The notes beneath the pieces were generated by a model that worked only from the letters and a program-made list of their open reading frames with translations, had not been told where the DNA came from and did no database searches. From NCBI GenBank assembly GCA_012931725.1, contig CM022948.1, positions 15,962,135-16,026,134 on the forward strand: a stretch of 64,000 nucleotides of DNA. Reading direction: 5' to 3'. Shown in pieces: positions 50,035 through 61,201 of this stretch; positions within the stretch are counted from its first letter, which is position 1; the number at the start of each line of letters is the position of its first letter. The stretch comes from Litsea cubeba (Eukaryota; Streptophyta; Magnoliopsida; Laurales; Lauraceae). The position numbers and the translations under genes were made by a program.

Positions 50035-52964
50035 AGGATTCATGAGGGGCCCAGGGATCTGAATTTCTACAAATAAAATAGGCCAGTAGTTGTGCAATGG
50101 GTCTGTCTCCTGTTTTTTGTTGCATTGATCTTTCCCTAAAAGCAATATATATATATATATATATTTATATATGCATGGGAGACGGTCCTATCTATATCGG
50201 CACGAAGTTCCCACATCATCCTCATCTCTTTGTGCTCCAACCTAGTTCTGTTTCCAGACCTATAGGTCCGACGTTGACGTTGATGGAATGGAAAGTGTTC
50301 TCTTTAAATCGCTTTGCACAAGAGCTCCAAACCCGGCTACAAAAAGATGAACCCATAGCTCCAAACCTGAGTTCCCACCAGATCGAGGGATCCTCTCTCT
50401 GCGATCGTCGTCCCCGGCCTGCCTCTTTGGGTCTCTCTCCTTCAACAAACCATTGGAGGACCGGAAAAAAAAAAGAACCTTTTTCTTTGAATCATATGGT
50501 CTCTCAATTGTATTTTTTATTTGTTTCCTCTCAATTTTTGGGTTTCAATTGTTTTTATAATGGATTCTTTTTTTTTTTTTTGTGAACTTGTTGAAGATGC
50601 ACTCTTTCTCTTGATTGAAGATACAAATGAACCATTGGAGGGGCAAAATCAAGCGTACAGCAAGCTATGGTGTCGTATGTTAGATTTTAGCTTACATGTT
50701 GTACAAGGTCTGACAATTTATGCCAAAAGAAAAAAAAGAAGAAAAAAACCACTACAAAAATTTAGTATGATGAATGGTGTGGATGAATGAATGGTTTTGA
50801 TTAATCCAACTGTTTAGATTTTATCATATGAATGGTCTGACTTGAAAGGAGTTTTTCTAGTCTGGTGTAACAGTCTGTTGCATGTTTATAAAAACTCAAA
50901 TGAAAGTTGCTATGCATGCTTATGATTTGTTGAAGTGGAACTATGTTAATAGATTTTTGAAAATGCCTCTGCCCATTTCATCCTGGAATTTGGTACTGTT
51001 TGCTCATGGTTACATGAAAATCTAATTGTATCAGGAATAGACGAGAGTCCGTCTTTTTGCAGATATCATAGAGATACCCAGATTCCCAGACTCTCTTAAT
51101 TCTTGTATGTTATTTTTAGTGTTCCATGCACATATCCAAATACATCAATTGCTCTAGGATTTTTTTTTCTTTCCTAGGTGTTCTTGCTTATCTCCTCTAT
51201 TCTCAATATCTTGAATTGATCCAAAGAACTCAACACTTTAACTTAACCGGACTTTGAACATATAGCTCATGAACAACAGATTTTCTAGTGTGTTGCTTCA
51301 TCAAAGTTTTGCATAAGATGCATTACACCAAGAAGGATCAGTTGCATGAATTGGATAGCTGACAAGCTGATTCTTGTCGACCATGTTTCTCATTCATGTT
51401 TTTAACATAAATCAGAAAGTTTGCCATCAAAGGAAATCCAGGATCCACCAATCAGAATTGTTACATCAAAGGAAATCCATGATCCACCAATCAAAATTGT
51501 TAAATTAAGAAATAAAATTGCAGTCTATCATTAAAGGATGAGTTGTTTTAATTCAGGTACTATGATATACAACATCCCATCTACAGTAAGCTTTTATTCA
51601 AGAATTACAATATCTCGTAGGCCACAACCACTAAGCTGTTATACAACTGTTATAACAACGACATAAGAGTAGGATAATTGTGCAACATCCGCAGCGCCTA
51701 GCAACATCCTCAATGCCCTTCGGCATCCTCATTGTCCACTATGACATTTAGCTGTATAAAACCACAAGTCAAATGTAAGGCATTTGGATGAAATTAATAC
51801 ATAAGAAACTATAAATAAATGTATAACTGGGATTGTGCCAAGAATTCATTGCTTGAAGTAGACCTGTTTGAAGCGTCCCGTTCATCACAAGAGAGGAGTT
51901 ATTCTCTAATTGTTAGAGGCATTGATGCCTTTTGAGCAATATTAATCGTAGAAAAAAATTACATTAAGAATAGAGACAGAGTACATGCAAATTCAATTAG
52001 TGGAAGGGGAATCTAAAGAGTCTAAAGTAGAGACAGAACCATGCAAATACGACCCAAAAAGTAAGCATTATTCAGAACCAAAAGTCATTATGCCAAGTAG
52101 ATTCATTATGTTAAGGCAGCATAAGCTTAGCAAATTTGTCAATTCCTAAACCCATAAACAAGATTATGGATTCACTGTTTTAGGGATTCTGTGCTATGGG
52201 AGAGAGCCTGTGAGGGAGAGTAAGGGAACAAAACTAATCTGGTATGTGCTATAGATTGGATGGATGAGCACGAGAATTTGCAGCAACGAAGATGGGTTCT
52301 GTTTAATGGAACATGTCAATAACATCTTTTGTGAGGAATAATGATGGGTTCCGCTCCAATGAATAAACCACATCCCACAACATCTGTAGGAAAATAATCC
52401 AGAAATAAACAGTAAGAATAAAAAATAAAAAAACTAACTAACAAAAATAAATCATAGAGAAAGGTGACAAATACTTGGTGGTGCGAGGAGGCAAGACCTA
52501 AAGGTCTGGAAATAAAACTAGGTTGGAGCACGAAGAGATGAGAAAGATGTGGGATGTTCGTACGATGGATTTATGCCGCAATGAAGGATGCAAGGTGTTC
52601 AAATATGATTTGGACATAGGTCGAGAGAGGGGTTCGGGAAGGAGACGAGCTGTGCAGAAAAACCGGGCATGTCTAAGGAGAGAGACCAGAAGACGAATGG
52701 CCAGAGGAGACAATCGCATGAGATCGGGTTCCTCTTTCGTGGAAATAATTTAAGGAGACGAGATTGCACGATCTTTAAGTTCCTCTTTCACAGCCCTGGT
52801 TCCTCTTTCACAATAAGAAACGATTTGGGGAAAACAATTTGGCATTCTATTCATTTTTTCGTTTCCCTCCAAAGACATTTAAAGGACCCCCCTGGACCAT
52901 TAGATCACGCCCTTCGACGAACGGCCTAGATGAGTCCTTAGATAAAGGAGTGAGGTATATATAT
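50035..52964. other. Intergenic sequence with a (TA)n tract and a distant inverted repeat
   Basis: A (TA)n tract lies at about 50148-50172. A block of about 75 bp at 50195-50272 (catctctttgtgctccaacc) recurs inverted at about 52490-52565 with perhaps 85 percent identity, bounding 2.2 kb without a recognisable gene. A 162-codon frame at 50097-50585 spans the TA repeat and a T run and is not supported as coding. The interval ends in TATATATAT at the start of the next element. Confidence 0.45.
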
Positions 52965-53108
52965 GGGACCGGCTCTCATCAACTGTAGTTGAAGAGAGGT
53001 TCAGCTGAAAGCATGTGACGAGAGAGTGTGGCTACTTGACGAAATAGAATTGGCCCCGGCCTGGCGCAGATTCATTTTCCTCCCTTTCATTTCCCTCTTT
53101 CATCTTCG

Positions 53109-53151
<43 letters not shown>

Positions 53152-54085
53152 GCACTCTCTCTGCCATCTCGCTAGCTGCGATCTCTCTCTCTCTCTCTCT
53201 CCCATCTCGTTGGCTACGATTTCTCTCTCTCCCATCTCCATCTCCATCTCGCCTGCGATCTCTCCATCTCCATCTCGCTGGATATCTCTCTCCCATCTCG
53301 ACGAGGTTCTGTCTCTTCCTCTCGCCTGCGATTGAGCTCGCTGATGCGTCGCTTCTCCCTCTCTCTCGCCGAGAAGATGTCTCTCTCTGCATGTCCTGTC
53401 ACGAGCGGCCCCCATTTCTAATCGTCTTCTCGACCTCACTGCTGCTTTCCACTATTTCTTCTCCTGCGATCTCCTCCCTTCTTGCGATCTCCTAAGTTTA
53501 TCAAGAGGTAAGTATTCCGTTTGCTCATTTCTTCTGTCATTACAGTTCATGTGAAATCCCTCTCTTTTTTTTTTGCAAACAGAGATCTATGGTGAGATCA
53601 AAGAAATAGATGAGTATCAATTGATGGGTTTCCTCATGTTTGGTTTGATTTCAGACCGCTGACCAATTTTTTTGGAAGACTCAAGATCAATTGCCAATCT
53701 CTTTTATGTGTTTTTCTCTTCTTCTTTTTTTTCCCCCCATTTTTCTTTTGGCAATGTTGGCTATGGAAAGAAGCGACAATTGGGAGAGGTTTAAAGTTTA
53801 CTGTTTAGGGGAAAAATGGGAGGCTATGGAAATTTACCTACATATTGCATTAGCCAATAGCCATTCTTTACTTTTTAATCCCACAGGCATTTTATTAGCA
53901 GCTCGACTTCTTTACACAAGGTGGGGAGGAATGTATAAGATCTAACCAGTCACCAAATGGGTCTTATCTTGGACGTGAAGAGCTCAAAGTTCACACTGAT
54001 TAGAGAACCGTGATCATTGGATTGTATCAATTTTGCGACTAAAGTAAATGGGTGGTTAAAGAGCCTTAAAGGGGTTGTTGAGTCT
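52965..54085 (+). repeat. Left inverted arm (terminal inverted repeat) of the DNA-transposon-like element
   Basis: The arm holds the terminal hairpin (CAACTGTAGTTG), a GCATGTGA motif, a (CT)n tract (about 53108-53148) and a conserved stretch at 53757-53940. A donor-like aagaggtaagtatt at about 53503-53517 and an acceptor-like tttgcaaacag near 53582 suggest a transcribed leader with an intron starting in the arm. The arm pairs with 61405-62601 at about 90 percent identity by eye. Confidence 0.8.
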
Positions 54086-54439
54086 TCACCTGCTAAATCT
54101 TTTGTGTTCTGTTCTGTCTAGCATGTTGAATTTCAAGTGCTCTTGGATGATTGCAATAAAGCTATTGGGAATTTACAGAACTCAATTCAAATGCTAATTA
54201 ATATGTTTATAAAAAAACAGAAGGAAAGAGAGAGAAAAAAATAAAGAGGGTGCAACTCAGATGTCAATGAGAGAGAAAAAAAACCATCCCAGACAACAAA
54301 GATAAAAGTGCAATCTATGCAAAAGATTCTAGTTTGCATGTCTTTCCTCAATTCTATTTATGATACACTCATTAGAAATTCAATAACGATAACTGAAAAT
54401 GGTATTGTTTTGTATGTAATAAAAATCTAAAGATCAACC

Positions 54440-54931
54440 TTGCAAATGTTGTCTGCATCGTCTCCAGTACGAAACTTAGGATGGGCTCCAAAGTGCCCAT
54501 GTGGGTATGGGTATATGATTCTAAAGACATCCCGCATAGCCCATAATCCGGGACGAAGATTTTGGAAATGTCCAGATTTACAAGTAAGTTTCTTTATTTT
54601 CCCACTCTTTAAATTAATATGTATTTTTTCTCAAATATTAAATTTGGATTTGCTATGAATTTGTGTGTAGGGAAAAAGAGGCTGCGGCTTGCTGATTTGG
54701 ATGGATGAGGTCGCGACTGAATATGCACCGGGCCAAAGTACTGGACGTGTGCAAATCGAAAGTAAAGAAAATGAAATGAGAACATCACTTGAGGAGATGA
54801 AGCATGGAATAAAACTTTTGAGAGGAAGTGTAGAAGCTCTAAAACAAAACATAAATTACTGCAGCTTTATATTGATGATGTTTCTAGTACTATTTGTTGC
54901 ATATGCATGGGGATCAAACTTTGCAAAATGA
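54440..54931 (+). CDS. Small GRF-type zinc-finger protein with C-terminal membrane segment (At4g04775-like)
   Basis: Two exons, 54440-54583 and 54671-54931, are joined by a GT-AG intron of 87 bp without frame change and give 134 aa. Residues about 18-64 form a GRF zinc finger: CPCGYGYMILKTS, NPGRRFWKCP, then across the splice CG, LIWMDE. The fold is a nucleic-acid-binding finger in proteins such as NEIL3 and TOP3A. In plants, short GRF proteins of this layout are common, often uncharacterised and often near transposons. A charged, helix-prone segment (about 85-112) and a hydrophobic span (about 115-130, ILMMFLVLFVAYAW) follow, so it may be membrane-anchored. The start is the first ATG before the finger. 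It sits inside the inverted-arm element. The solo LTR at 54985 interrupts its 3' flank 54 bp after the stop. No disabling change is seen. Confidence 0.75.
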
Positions 54932-56967
54932 GGAATAGCTTATGACTTCTAGGAGGAAGTTATCAAGCAAGTTTTGGTAGATGGTGTGAGACCCCACCCC
55001 TGGTGGGCCCTCAATGTGAATTTGAATACTATATATTAGCTTAGTATATTAATTATATTAATTAGGGGGCTTAGTGGGGGCTAGTTATGCATTTTTCATA
55101 GATTATAGATTAGGTTAGTTTAATTATGTGTTTAGTAGATTAATAGGGGGGTTTCTTAGGAATTCTCTAGAACTACCCAATGACCAAAGCACCCTTACCC
55201 TAACCTTAATCCCATTTTAAACCCTAAGGGCTTTTTTGTCCTAAACCCAAAAATCCCAACCTATTTAAACTATGCCTTCCCCTACCAAACTAGAACACTA
55301 TTCATCTCTCTTTCCCTCTTCTTCTCCAACGACGAACAACTGTGCCCTCCCTGCTGCTGGAATTCTTCCCTATATAAGTGGTTTCTATTCTTCTTCTTCT
55401 CTCTTCCTCCTGTCTGCAACTAATCAAGGCAAGTAACTCTATGTAAATAACTTAGAATGCATGATTTATCTTCCGCTTGATTCTACAAATTCCAATTCTG
55501 TTTGCACATGTTAGATATATTTTTGAGCTTGTCTTGTTGTTTTCTTTGGCCATTGATGGATTGATGGATGGTTGGGAATTGGAGTGGTCTTCTGGTTTGT
55601 TTGTTGAAATGGATGGAAAATGGGTTGAGAAAGGAGAATTCCAGAGGAGGGTTCTGTATCAGGTTTCCGAAGAGGAAACAGTGAAAACCCATTTGATTTG
55701 CGTTGAGACCGGGACCCAAGTGGGCCACCTGATGGTAGATCCGAACCATGGATCTGATAGAGGACCCACGGGCGACCCTAGAGGGGCTGGTCCCATGGTG
55801 TGGGGACATCCCCTTGCCCTCAATCCAGCGTCTGATCAGAGTAGGAACTATTTTAAAAAGAAAACCCAGTTTTGGCTTGAACTGTTGCGGGACCCACATA
55901 TTGATCTGATCACAGATCTAGACCACCCATCAGACCTGATAAGGTGGGGCGACCATGGGGATGTAGACTGATCTGGAATTGATCAAGGAAGGTCCGTTCC
56001 CCATGTGCGATTGGCGGTGAACACCCAACTGTTAAAAACCCAATTCGTGGCTAGGAAATTATTCCGTTTTTTGGGTATTGTGGGGCCCACGTGTCCCACC
56101 TTGGAAATCAGGACCCCACATCTGGTAGAGGGGCCCTGGGCGACCCTAAGGGGAAAGATGGATCAAGGTTTTGAGGTGGGCCACTACCTGTGATGATGAG
56201 GAGGAGGGAACGTGTGTTCTGTTACAGAACTCAGTTCTGTAACAGAACACATTCTGTGAATACACTAACGAAAGAGATGATGGGTTTGGTAGTCCTAGGG
56301 TGCATGGGAAAAATGAAGGAATGAGGGAGCATGGAGAAATTGTGATCCAACAACTTGTGGGGCCCAAGTAGGTCTTGATTTCAGATCAGATCCGGACATT
56401 GGATCAGGGTCTGCTTAATGAACCTGATGATGAGTCCTGATCTGAGACTGGGACCCGTGGGGCCCACTAATCTAATGACCTATATGTTTTATTAATCAAA
56501 CCTATGTTTTTATTAAACCTTAGCCTTTTTAATGAGACCCCTTCACCTAGTGACCTAGGCTCCCTTCTTATCATGGGTTTAGTATATTAATAGGGGATTA
56601 CTTACCCGGACCCATTAATTTAATTAATTAAAAATAAATTTCTTAGTTTCCATTTAAATACAATTGGACCCATTAATTTTAGAAAGTTTGAGGTGGGACC
56701 ATTTAACCTAATGACCTGGGATTATTTTTAACCATGGGTTAGTATATTAATTAAGTACCTTGACCAATTAGTTTCATTAATTAAAATAAAACCTATTAGT
56801 CTTATTAATTAAAATAAGATCCTTAGTTTCTAATTTATACCTTTAGACCCATTAATTAGAGAGAGGTCCCTTAACCCTTTTGGAACTCAATCAGAACCCT
56901 TGTGCATAATCTGGATTTTTCCTCAGACCCAGAAATCAGTGTATGTGGTTGACCTAGCTTAGTCGTT

Positions 56968-57205
56968 TGGCCGAGCTCAGTAGATTGACCGAGCTTAGTG
57001 TTTGGCCGAGCTCCGTGTTCTAGCCGAGATCAGTGTTTGGCCGAGCTCAGTGTCTTAGTCGGGTTCAGTGTTTGGCCGAGCTCAGTGCTTCGATCGAACT
57101 CAGTGCTTAACCGAGTTCAGTGCTTGACCGATCTCAGTGCTTAACCGAGCCCAGTGCTTGACCAAGCTCAGTACTTATCCAAGCTCCGAGCCAAAAGACC
57201 GAGAC
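56968..57205 (+). repeat. GCCGAGCTCAGTGTTTG minisatellite in LTR copy 3
   Basis: About a dozen degenerate units of 18-20 bp, homologous to the array at 8106-8936 in copy 1. Confidence 0.8.
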
Positions 57206-58645
57206 CAGGTAACCGAGATCAGGAATTTCAGAGAGAGAGAAGCTGAAACCTGGGACACCCCCTTAGCCAGAATTTGCAGTGTGCGCGGTTAACCGACCAG
57301 GCCAGGAGGTTGACCGAATACACTGGAAATTCCAATAATTCAGGACTATACCTGAAGGGTGAATACTCTCTGATCCCAGTGTGCCGGGTTGGCCCCAGGC
57401 CAGGAGATCAATCGAGCACACTGTGTACAGTAAGTTTCCCAGACTTTAGTTTCTCATGTTGTGATCGTTTGTTGGGCCCATTGACCATCCAAATGACTCC
57501 ATCACTGTGCCAACCACGAGTCAATGGTGTAGCTCAGCCTTGACTCGTGGGGTCCACTGATTAGGATCCATGTTATGTAATCTGAGATGATTCGACCTTT
57601 ATACGTTACTAATGATGCACATACCTTCTAAGCACCAAACACAATATTCCTTAGCATCTGTGGTTTCACTTAAAGATCGAATTACCTGAGATGGACCTGT
57701 ATCCGAAAGTGGACCATTTACCTAGGTTGGACTGTTGCTATCTCCCTATGATTCGTGTACTTGGAGGTTCATCTTCCTCATATTATCACTGTCACTCTAT
57801 TGTCCTTGTGTTTGCTTATACCTATTATTAAATGGAAAAATGGAGGACCTAAACCTAGGACTACTTAGAGGTGACCCGGTAGTGTGATTGGGGTGAACAT
57901 TGACCCGTGTCTGTGGCTAGGCGGGCCCTTTTGTTGGCCTAAGTTTGGGTGTGGATTACCCTAGATGGGAGATGTTAGATTGAATGGGCTTGTAACCCAT
58001 TATGGATATAGATGGATTATATGTTAATGGATATGGACTTGTATATCATTTGGACTGTTCTAAACCAGACCATGTATATGGTGGGCCTTGGTATGGATCC
58101 AATAATTGGGCTTGAACTTGGATCATGTTCCATGGATTACTTGGACCTCTTAGAGACTTTGTTAGGACCTTGCTCGCGCAAGGCAAAGCCTAGACAGACA
58201 CAGACCTTTATTGTTTCCTAAGTCGGCATAAACATTCACTCGGTTGATTTAAGCTTAGCCAGTTGGACTGATCATCACTGGTAGGAGCTATTGAGAGGAT
58301 TGTGTGGCTATCATGATGAGCACTGTTGGGACGGACGGTGTGATGCCGGTTCCGGTCGTTGTGGATGATGTTGATGATATTTTGCGGGGTTAGTAATCCC
58401 TAGCATTAGCTTAGGATCCCTACCGCGACTGTGTTCAGTATGGGAGGGCCGCGGCATAATATCCCGCGGTGACCAGCTTATGTGGATGTGCCATATTGTG
58501 TAGGTTTATTACTGTTACGCTTATTATGATTCTACATTGTTATCTTGCACGACTGCATAGCATATGTACCTTTGTTACTCTCTCAACTGTATACATGTCT
58601 CTACTCATTTTGATGCATACATCCTATATTATCTGCATATTGTGA

Positions 58646-58816
58646 CTTGCCAGATCTTTAGATCTGACCCACTCTTGGTGCTTAGGTCTTGACCCCGAGA
58701 TCGATGACGACGCGCTCGCGCTTGTGGCGGCACCCGTAGTCGGGGACTACGGATGGGGACAGGCCGACCATGAGGTCGAGCCGGTGATTGGAGAGCCTAC
58801 ACCTGGGATTGAGTGA
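58646..58816 (+). other. Conserved 56-codon reading frame in LTR copy 3 (unproven coding)
   Basis: It corresponds to 10357-10524 and 47850-48023: opens after TGA, stops at TGA 58814-58816, and keeps the GDYGWG and DHEVEP core. This is the most diverged copy, yet the frame is not broken. Confidence 0.4.
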
Positions 58817-59465
58817 TATCTGTTGTTTTGGGATTTTTAAGAGAGTCTGTTGTAGTGAGAGGGTATTATTGTAATTAACTTTGGTTTTATATCATTGTCA
58901 CATTTAGGCTGGACCTCAGTCCATTTATATTTGATATATGGATGATACCTTATGCTTCCGCTATACTATCATGCTTCCGCAATTAAACATTGTTATTATG
59001 TTGATGAAAAAGTTTTAAATTGGACCTCACTGCGGACCTACGATCTTGGAAGTTCTCGGATTTTCCGGGAAGTAGCGCGCCAATTTCGGTACTTGACGGT
59101 TTTCTCGGTATCCGGAATTGGGACGTTACAGATGGGCAGCTCCAAGAAGTTTCTTCTAAATTTGTGTTGAAGTAGATATTTAGTGGATGGAAATGGAATA
59201 ATGTATTTTGAATGTTGTCTAGTGTCCTTGTATGTCTGTGTGTAACCGTAGTCTGATTGGGTCTGTTTATAATCTTTCCTTGATAATGTTATCATCTTCT
59301 TCAACAAAAGACAAAATGTTGTCCTTTACAATACTGCTTCTATATGGAAATGTTTATTGTAGTGAATTGAGTTCTTAAAGTCCCATAATATGACCATGAA
59401 CCCCACCCAAATGACACTAATCCCTAATTTACCTGTTCAACCTTTGGATGAGGATCTTTTCCTAT

Positions 59466-59998
59466 TGTTAAAAAACTAGCCAAACGCAATTGTTTCCGTC
59501 CAAAAAAATGCAGATTTGAAGTGTCCCATATGGTCTTTGAAACTCCAAAATTTCAGCCAGAAAATCCATCAGGAAGTAGACTAACCAGCCCCCTAAACAG
59601 GGGTACTCGGACATGTTTTTAAGGTTTCAGCAGATCTGAACCCACTTGGTTGAAAAAGTCCACGATTGCAAAACTAACCAAATGCGATTATTTCCGTCCA
59701 AAAAATGCAGATTTGAAGTGTGCCATATGGCATTTGAAACCCCAAAATTTCAACCAGAAACTCCATCGGGAAGTGGATTAACCAGCCTCCTAAACAGGGG
59801 TACTCAGACATGTTTTTAAGGTTTTAGCAGATCTGAACTCACTTGGTTGAAAAAGTACGCGAGTGCAAAAACTAACCAAACGTTATTGTTTCCGTCCAAA
59901 AAAATGCAGATTTGAAGTGTGCCATATGGTCTTTGAAACCCCAAAATCTCAGCTAGAAACTCCATCGAGAAGTGGACTAACCAGCCCCCTAAACGAGT
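59466..59998 (+). repeat. Tandem repeat, about 200-bp unit, 2.7 copies
   Basis: The phrase aaactaaccaaacgcaattg and the following tttccgtccaaaaaaatgca recur at about 59471, 59671 and 59870. It lies inside the DNA-transposon-like element, just past the 3' flank of the GRF gene. Confidence 0.88.
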
Positions 59999-59999
59999 G

Positions 60000-60480
60000 T
60001 ACATAACAGAACCCAATCAATACAATTTATGTACATAATAGAACTCATGACATAAAACAAGAATAATCAAATATGCACATCCATTCCACAACACAATTTG
60101 TCACCCACATCCATTCCACATCCTTTCCATAACAGAACGCACAACATAAAACATGGGAGAATCAAATCCCACATCCATTCCACAACACAAAATTTTTCAC
60201 CCACATCCATTCCACAACATAAAACAAGAATAATCAAATCTGCACATCCATTCCACAACACAATTTATCACCCACATCCATTCCATAGCAGATCGAACCC
60301 ACAACATAAAACATGGGAGAATCAAATCCCACATCCATTCCATAGCACAATTTTCACCCACATCCATTACACAACACAATTTGTCACCCACATCCATTCC
60401 ATCATTATGTACATAACAGAACCCAATCAACACAATGATGTGCATAACAGAACCACTATCTAAAAACCAAATCCATTCCA
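60000..60480 (+). repeat. Tandem repeat, about 160-167 bp unit with cacccacatccattccacaa sub-repeats
   Basis: Larger units restart at about 60051 and 60218 (cataaaacaagaataatc) and at 60144 and 60304 (acataaaacatgggagaatc). The 'cccacatccattccac' word occurs about ten times. Reading frames with repeated Cys-Gly-Met-Asp-Val on the minus strand are artefacts of the repeat. Confidence 0.85.
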
Positions 60481-60717
60481 TCCATTTAAGACTGTGCAAC
60501 AAATAATGATGCAAACAAAATCCATTCATTCATGCATCTTGTTCATCCACATAATGATGTGCACCTACTTACAAAAGTCTTGATCCATCTCAAACATATT
60601 AAACTACAGAAACAAAAGGCCAAGTTCATAATGATGGCAGTATTGATGTCTTCTTCTCTACATAAAGTCTTGATGGCTTCTGAAACTGCATAAATACTTA
60701 ATGGCACCTTCTCTACA

Positions 60718-61201
60718 TTATAGTAATTGAGCTGCAATAGACATAACATGAGATAAATACTAGAGGGAAATGGAATCTGAAAAATATGCATCAACTTTCA
60801 TCATCATAAAATTCTTAAACTAAGAAATAAATTATTTACCTGTTTCCTCGTCAGAGCTTCCTCTACTTTCAAAGTTAGAGTTCAGTGACTGGCCTGGATC
60901 ATCATCAGCTAACCTGAAATATTTTTTTATGAAACATGGGAGATAACAAGAACACTCGCATTAAATCGTTTTACCTGTTCAACAAAACCAGACAATTTCG
61001 CTTGTCATGTGATACATCACGCTTGTTGCAACCCTTACAAAGACGCCATTTTGTTGCCTTCTCCTACGATGATTTAAGTCTCTTCGCGCATCCTTTCATC
61101 ACAACATGCGCCGACTCACGATATTCAACCAAATTATTATCCACAAGTCCATTCCCTTTATCAACGCTTGTATCAAATGTCACCACATCACCATATATAT
61201 A
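60718..61201 (-). pseudogene. C-terminal remnant of a FAR1/FHY3-like (Mutator-derived) protein
   Basis: Three minus-strand exons join in frame: 61201-60975 (5' incomplete), 60913-60840 and 60731-60718, with a stop at 60720-60718. The first contains ESAHVVMKGCAKRLKSS, an in-frame TAG at 61066-61064, then a zinc knuckle CKGCNKRDVSHDKRNC (C-x2-C-x6-H-x4-C). The second is acidic (DDDPGQ..SSDEE). A knuckle of this kind near the C-terminus resembles FAR1-related proteins, which descend from MULE transposases; the match is by eye and moderate. The upstream part is missing: the reading frame meets (TA)n and then the GGGACCG terminus at 61202. It could be the decayed transposase of the surrounding element or a host FAR1-type gene fragment. 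Confidence 0.5.

Larger units (their letters stand above)
54985..59130 (+). mobile_element. Solo LTR, copy 3 of the giant LTR family (4,146 bp), nested in the DNA transposon
   Basis: It begins TGTGAGACCCC, ends GACGTTACA, and has the perfect 5-bp duplication GATGG at 54980-54984 and 59131-59135. Joining the flanks restores ttttggtagatgggcagctcc in the GRF-gene 3' region. The TATA-like tatttaaa is at 55262-55269. The middle resembles copy 2. The minisatellite has about a dozen units (56968-57205). Substitutions and indels against copies 1 and 2 are more numerous, so it belongs to a diverged subfamily or is older. No internal retroelement domains are present. Confidence 0.9.

Noticed and set aside
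50097..50585. 162-codon open frame starting near a (TA)n tract
   Set aside because: It translates the TA repeat as Ile-Tyr and ends in a poly-T run; no homology recognised.
53087..53439. Arg/Glu-rich reading frames
   Set aside because: They are antisense translations of the (CT)n and catctc repeats in the left transposon arm; the mirror case occurs at 62169-62565.
60000..60480. A CRISPR-like array of short repeats
   Set aside because: Plant nuclear context, irregular spacing and nested long units; the 'spacers' are themselves repeated.
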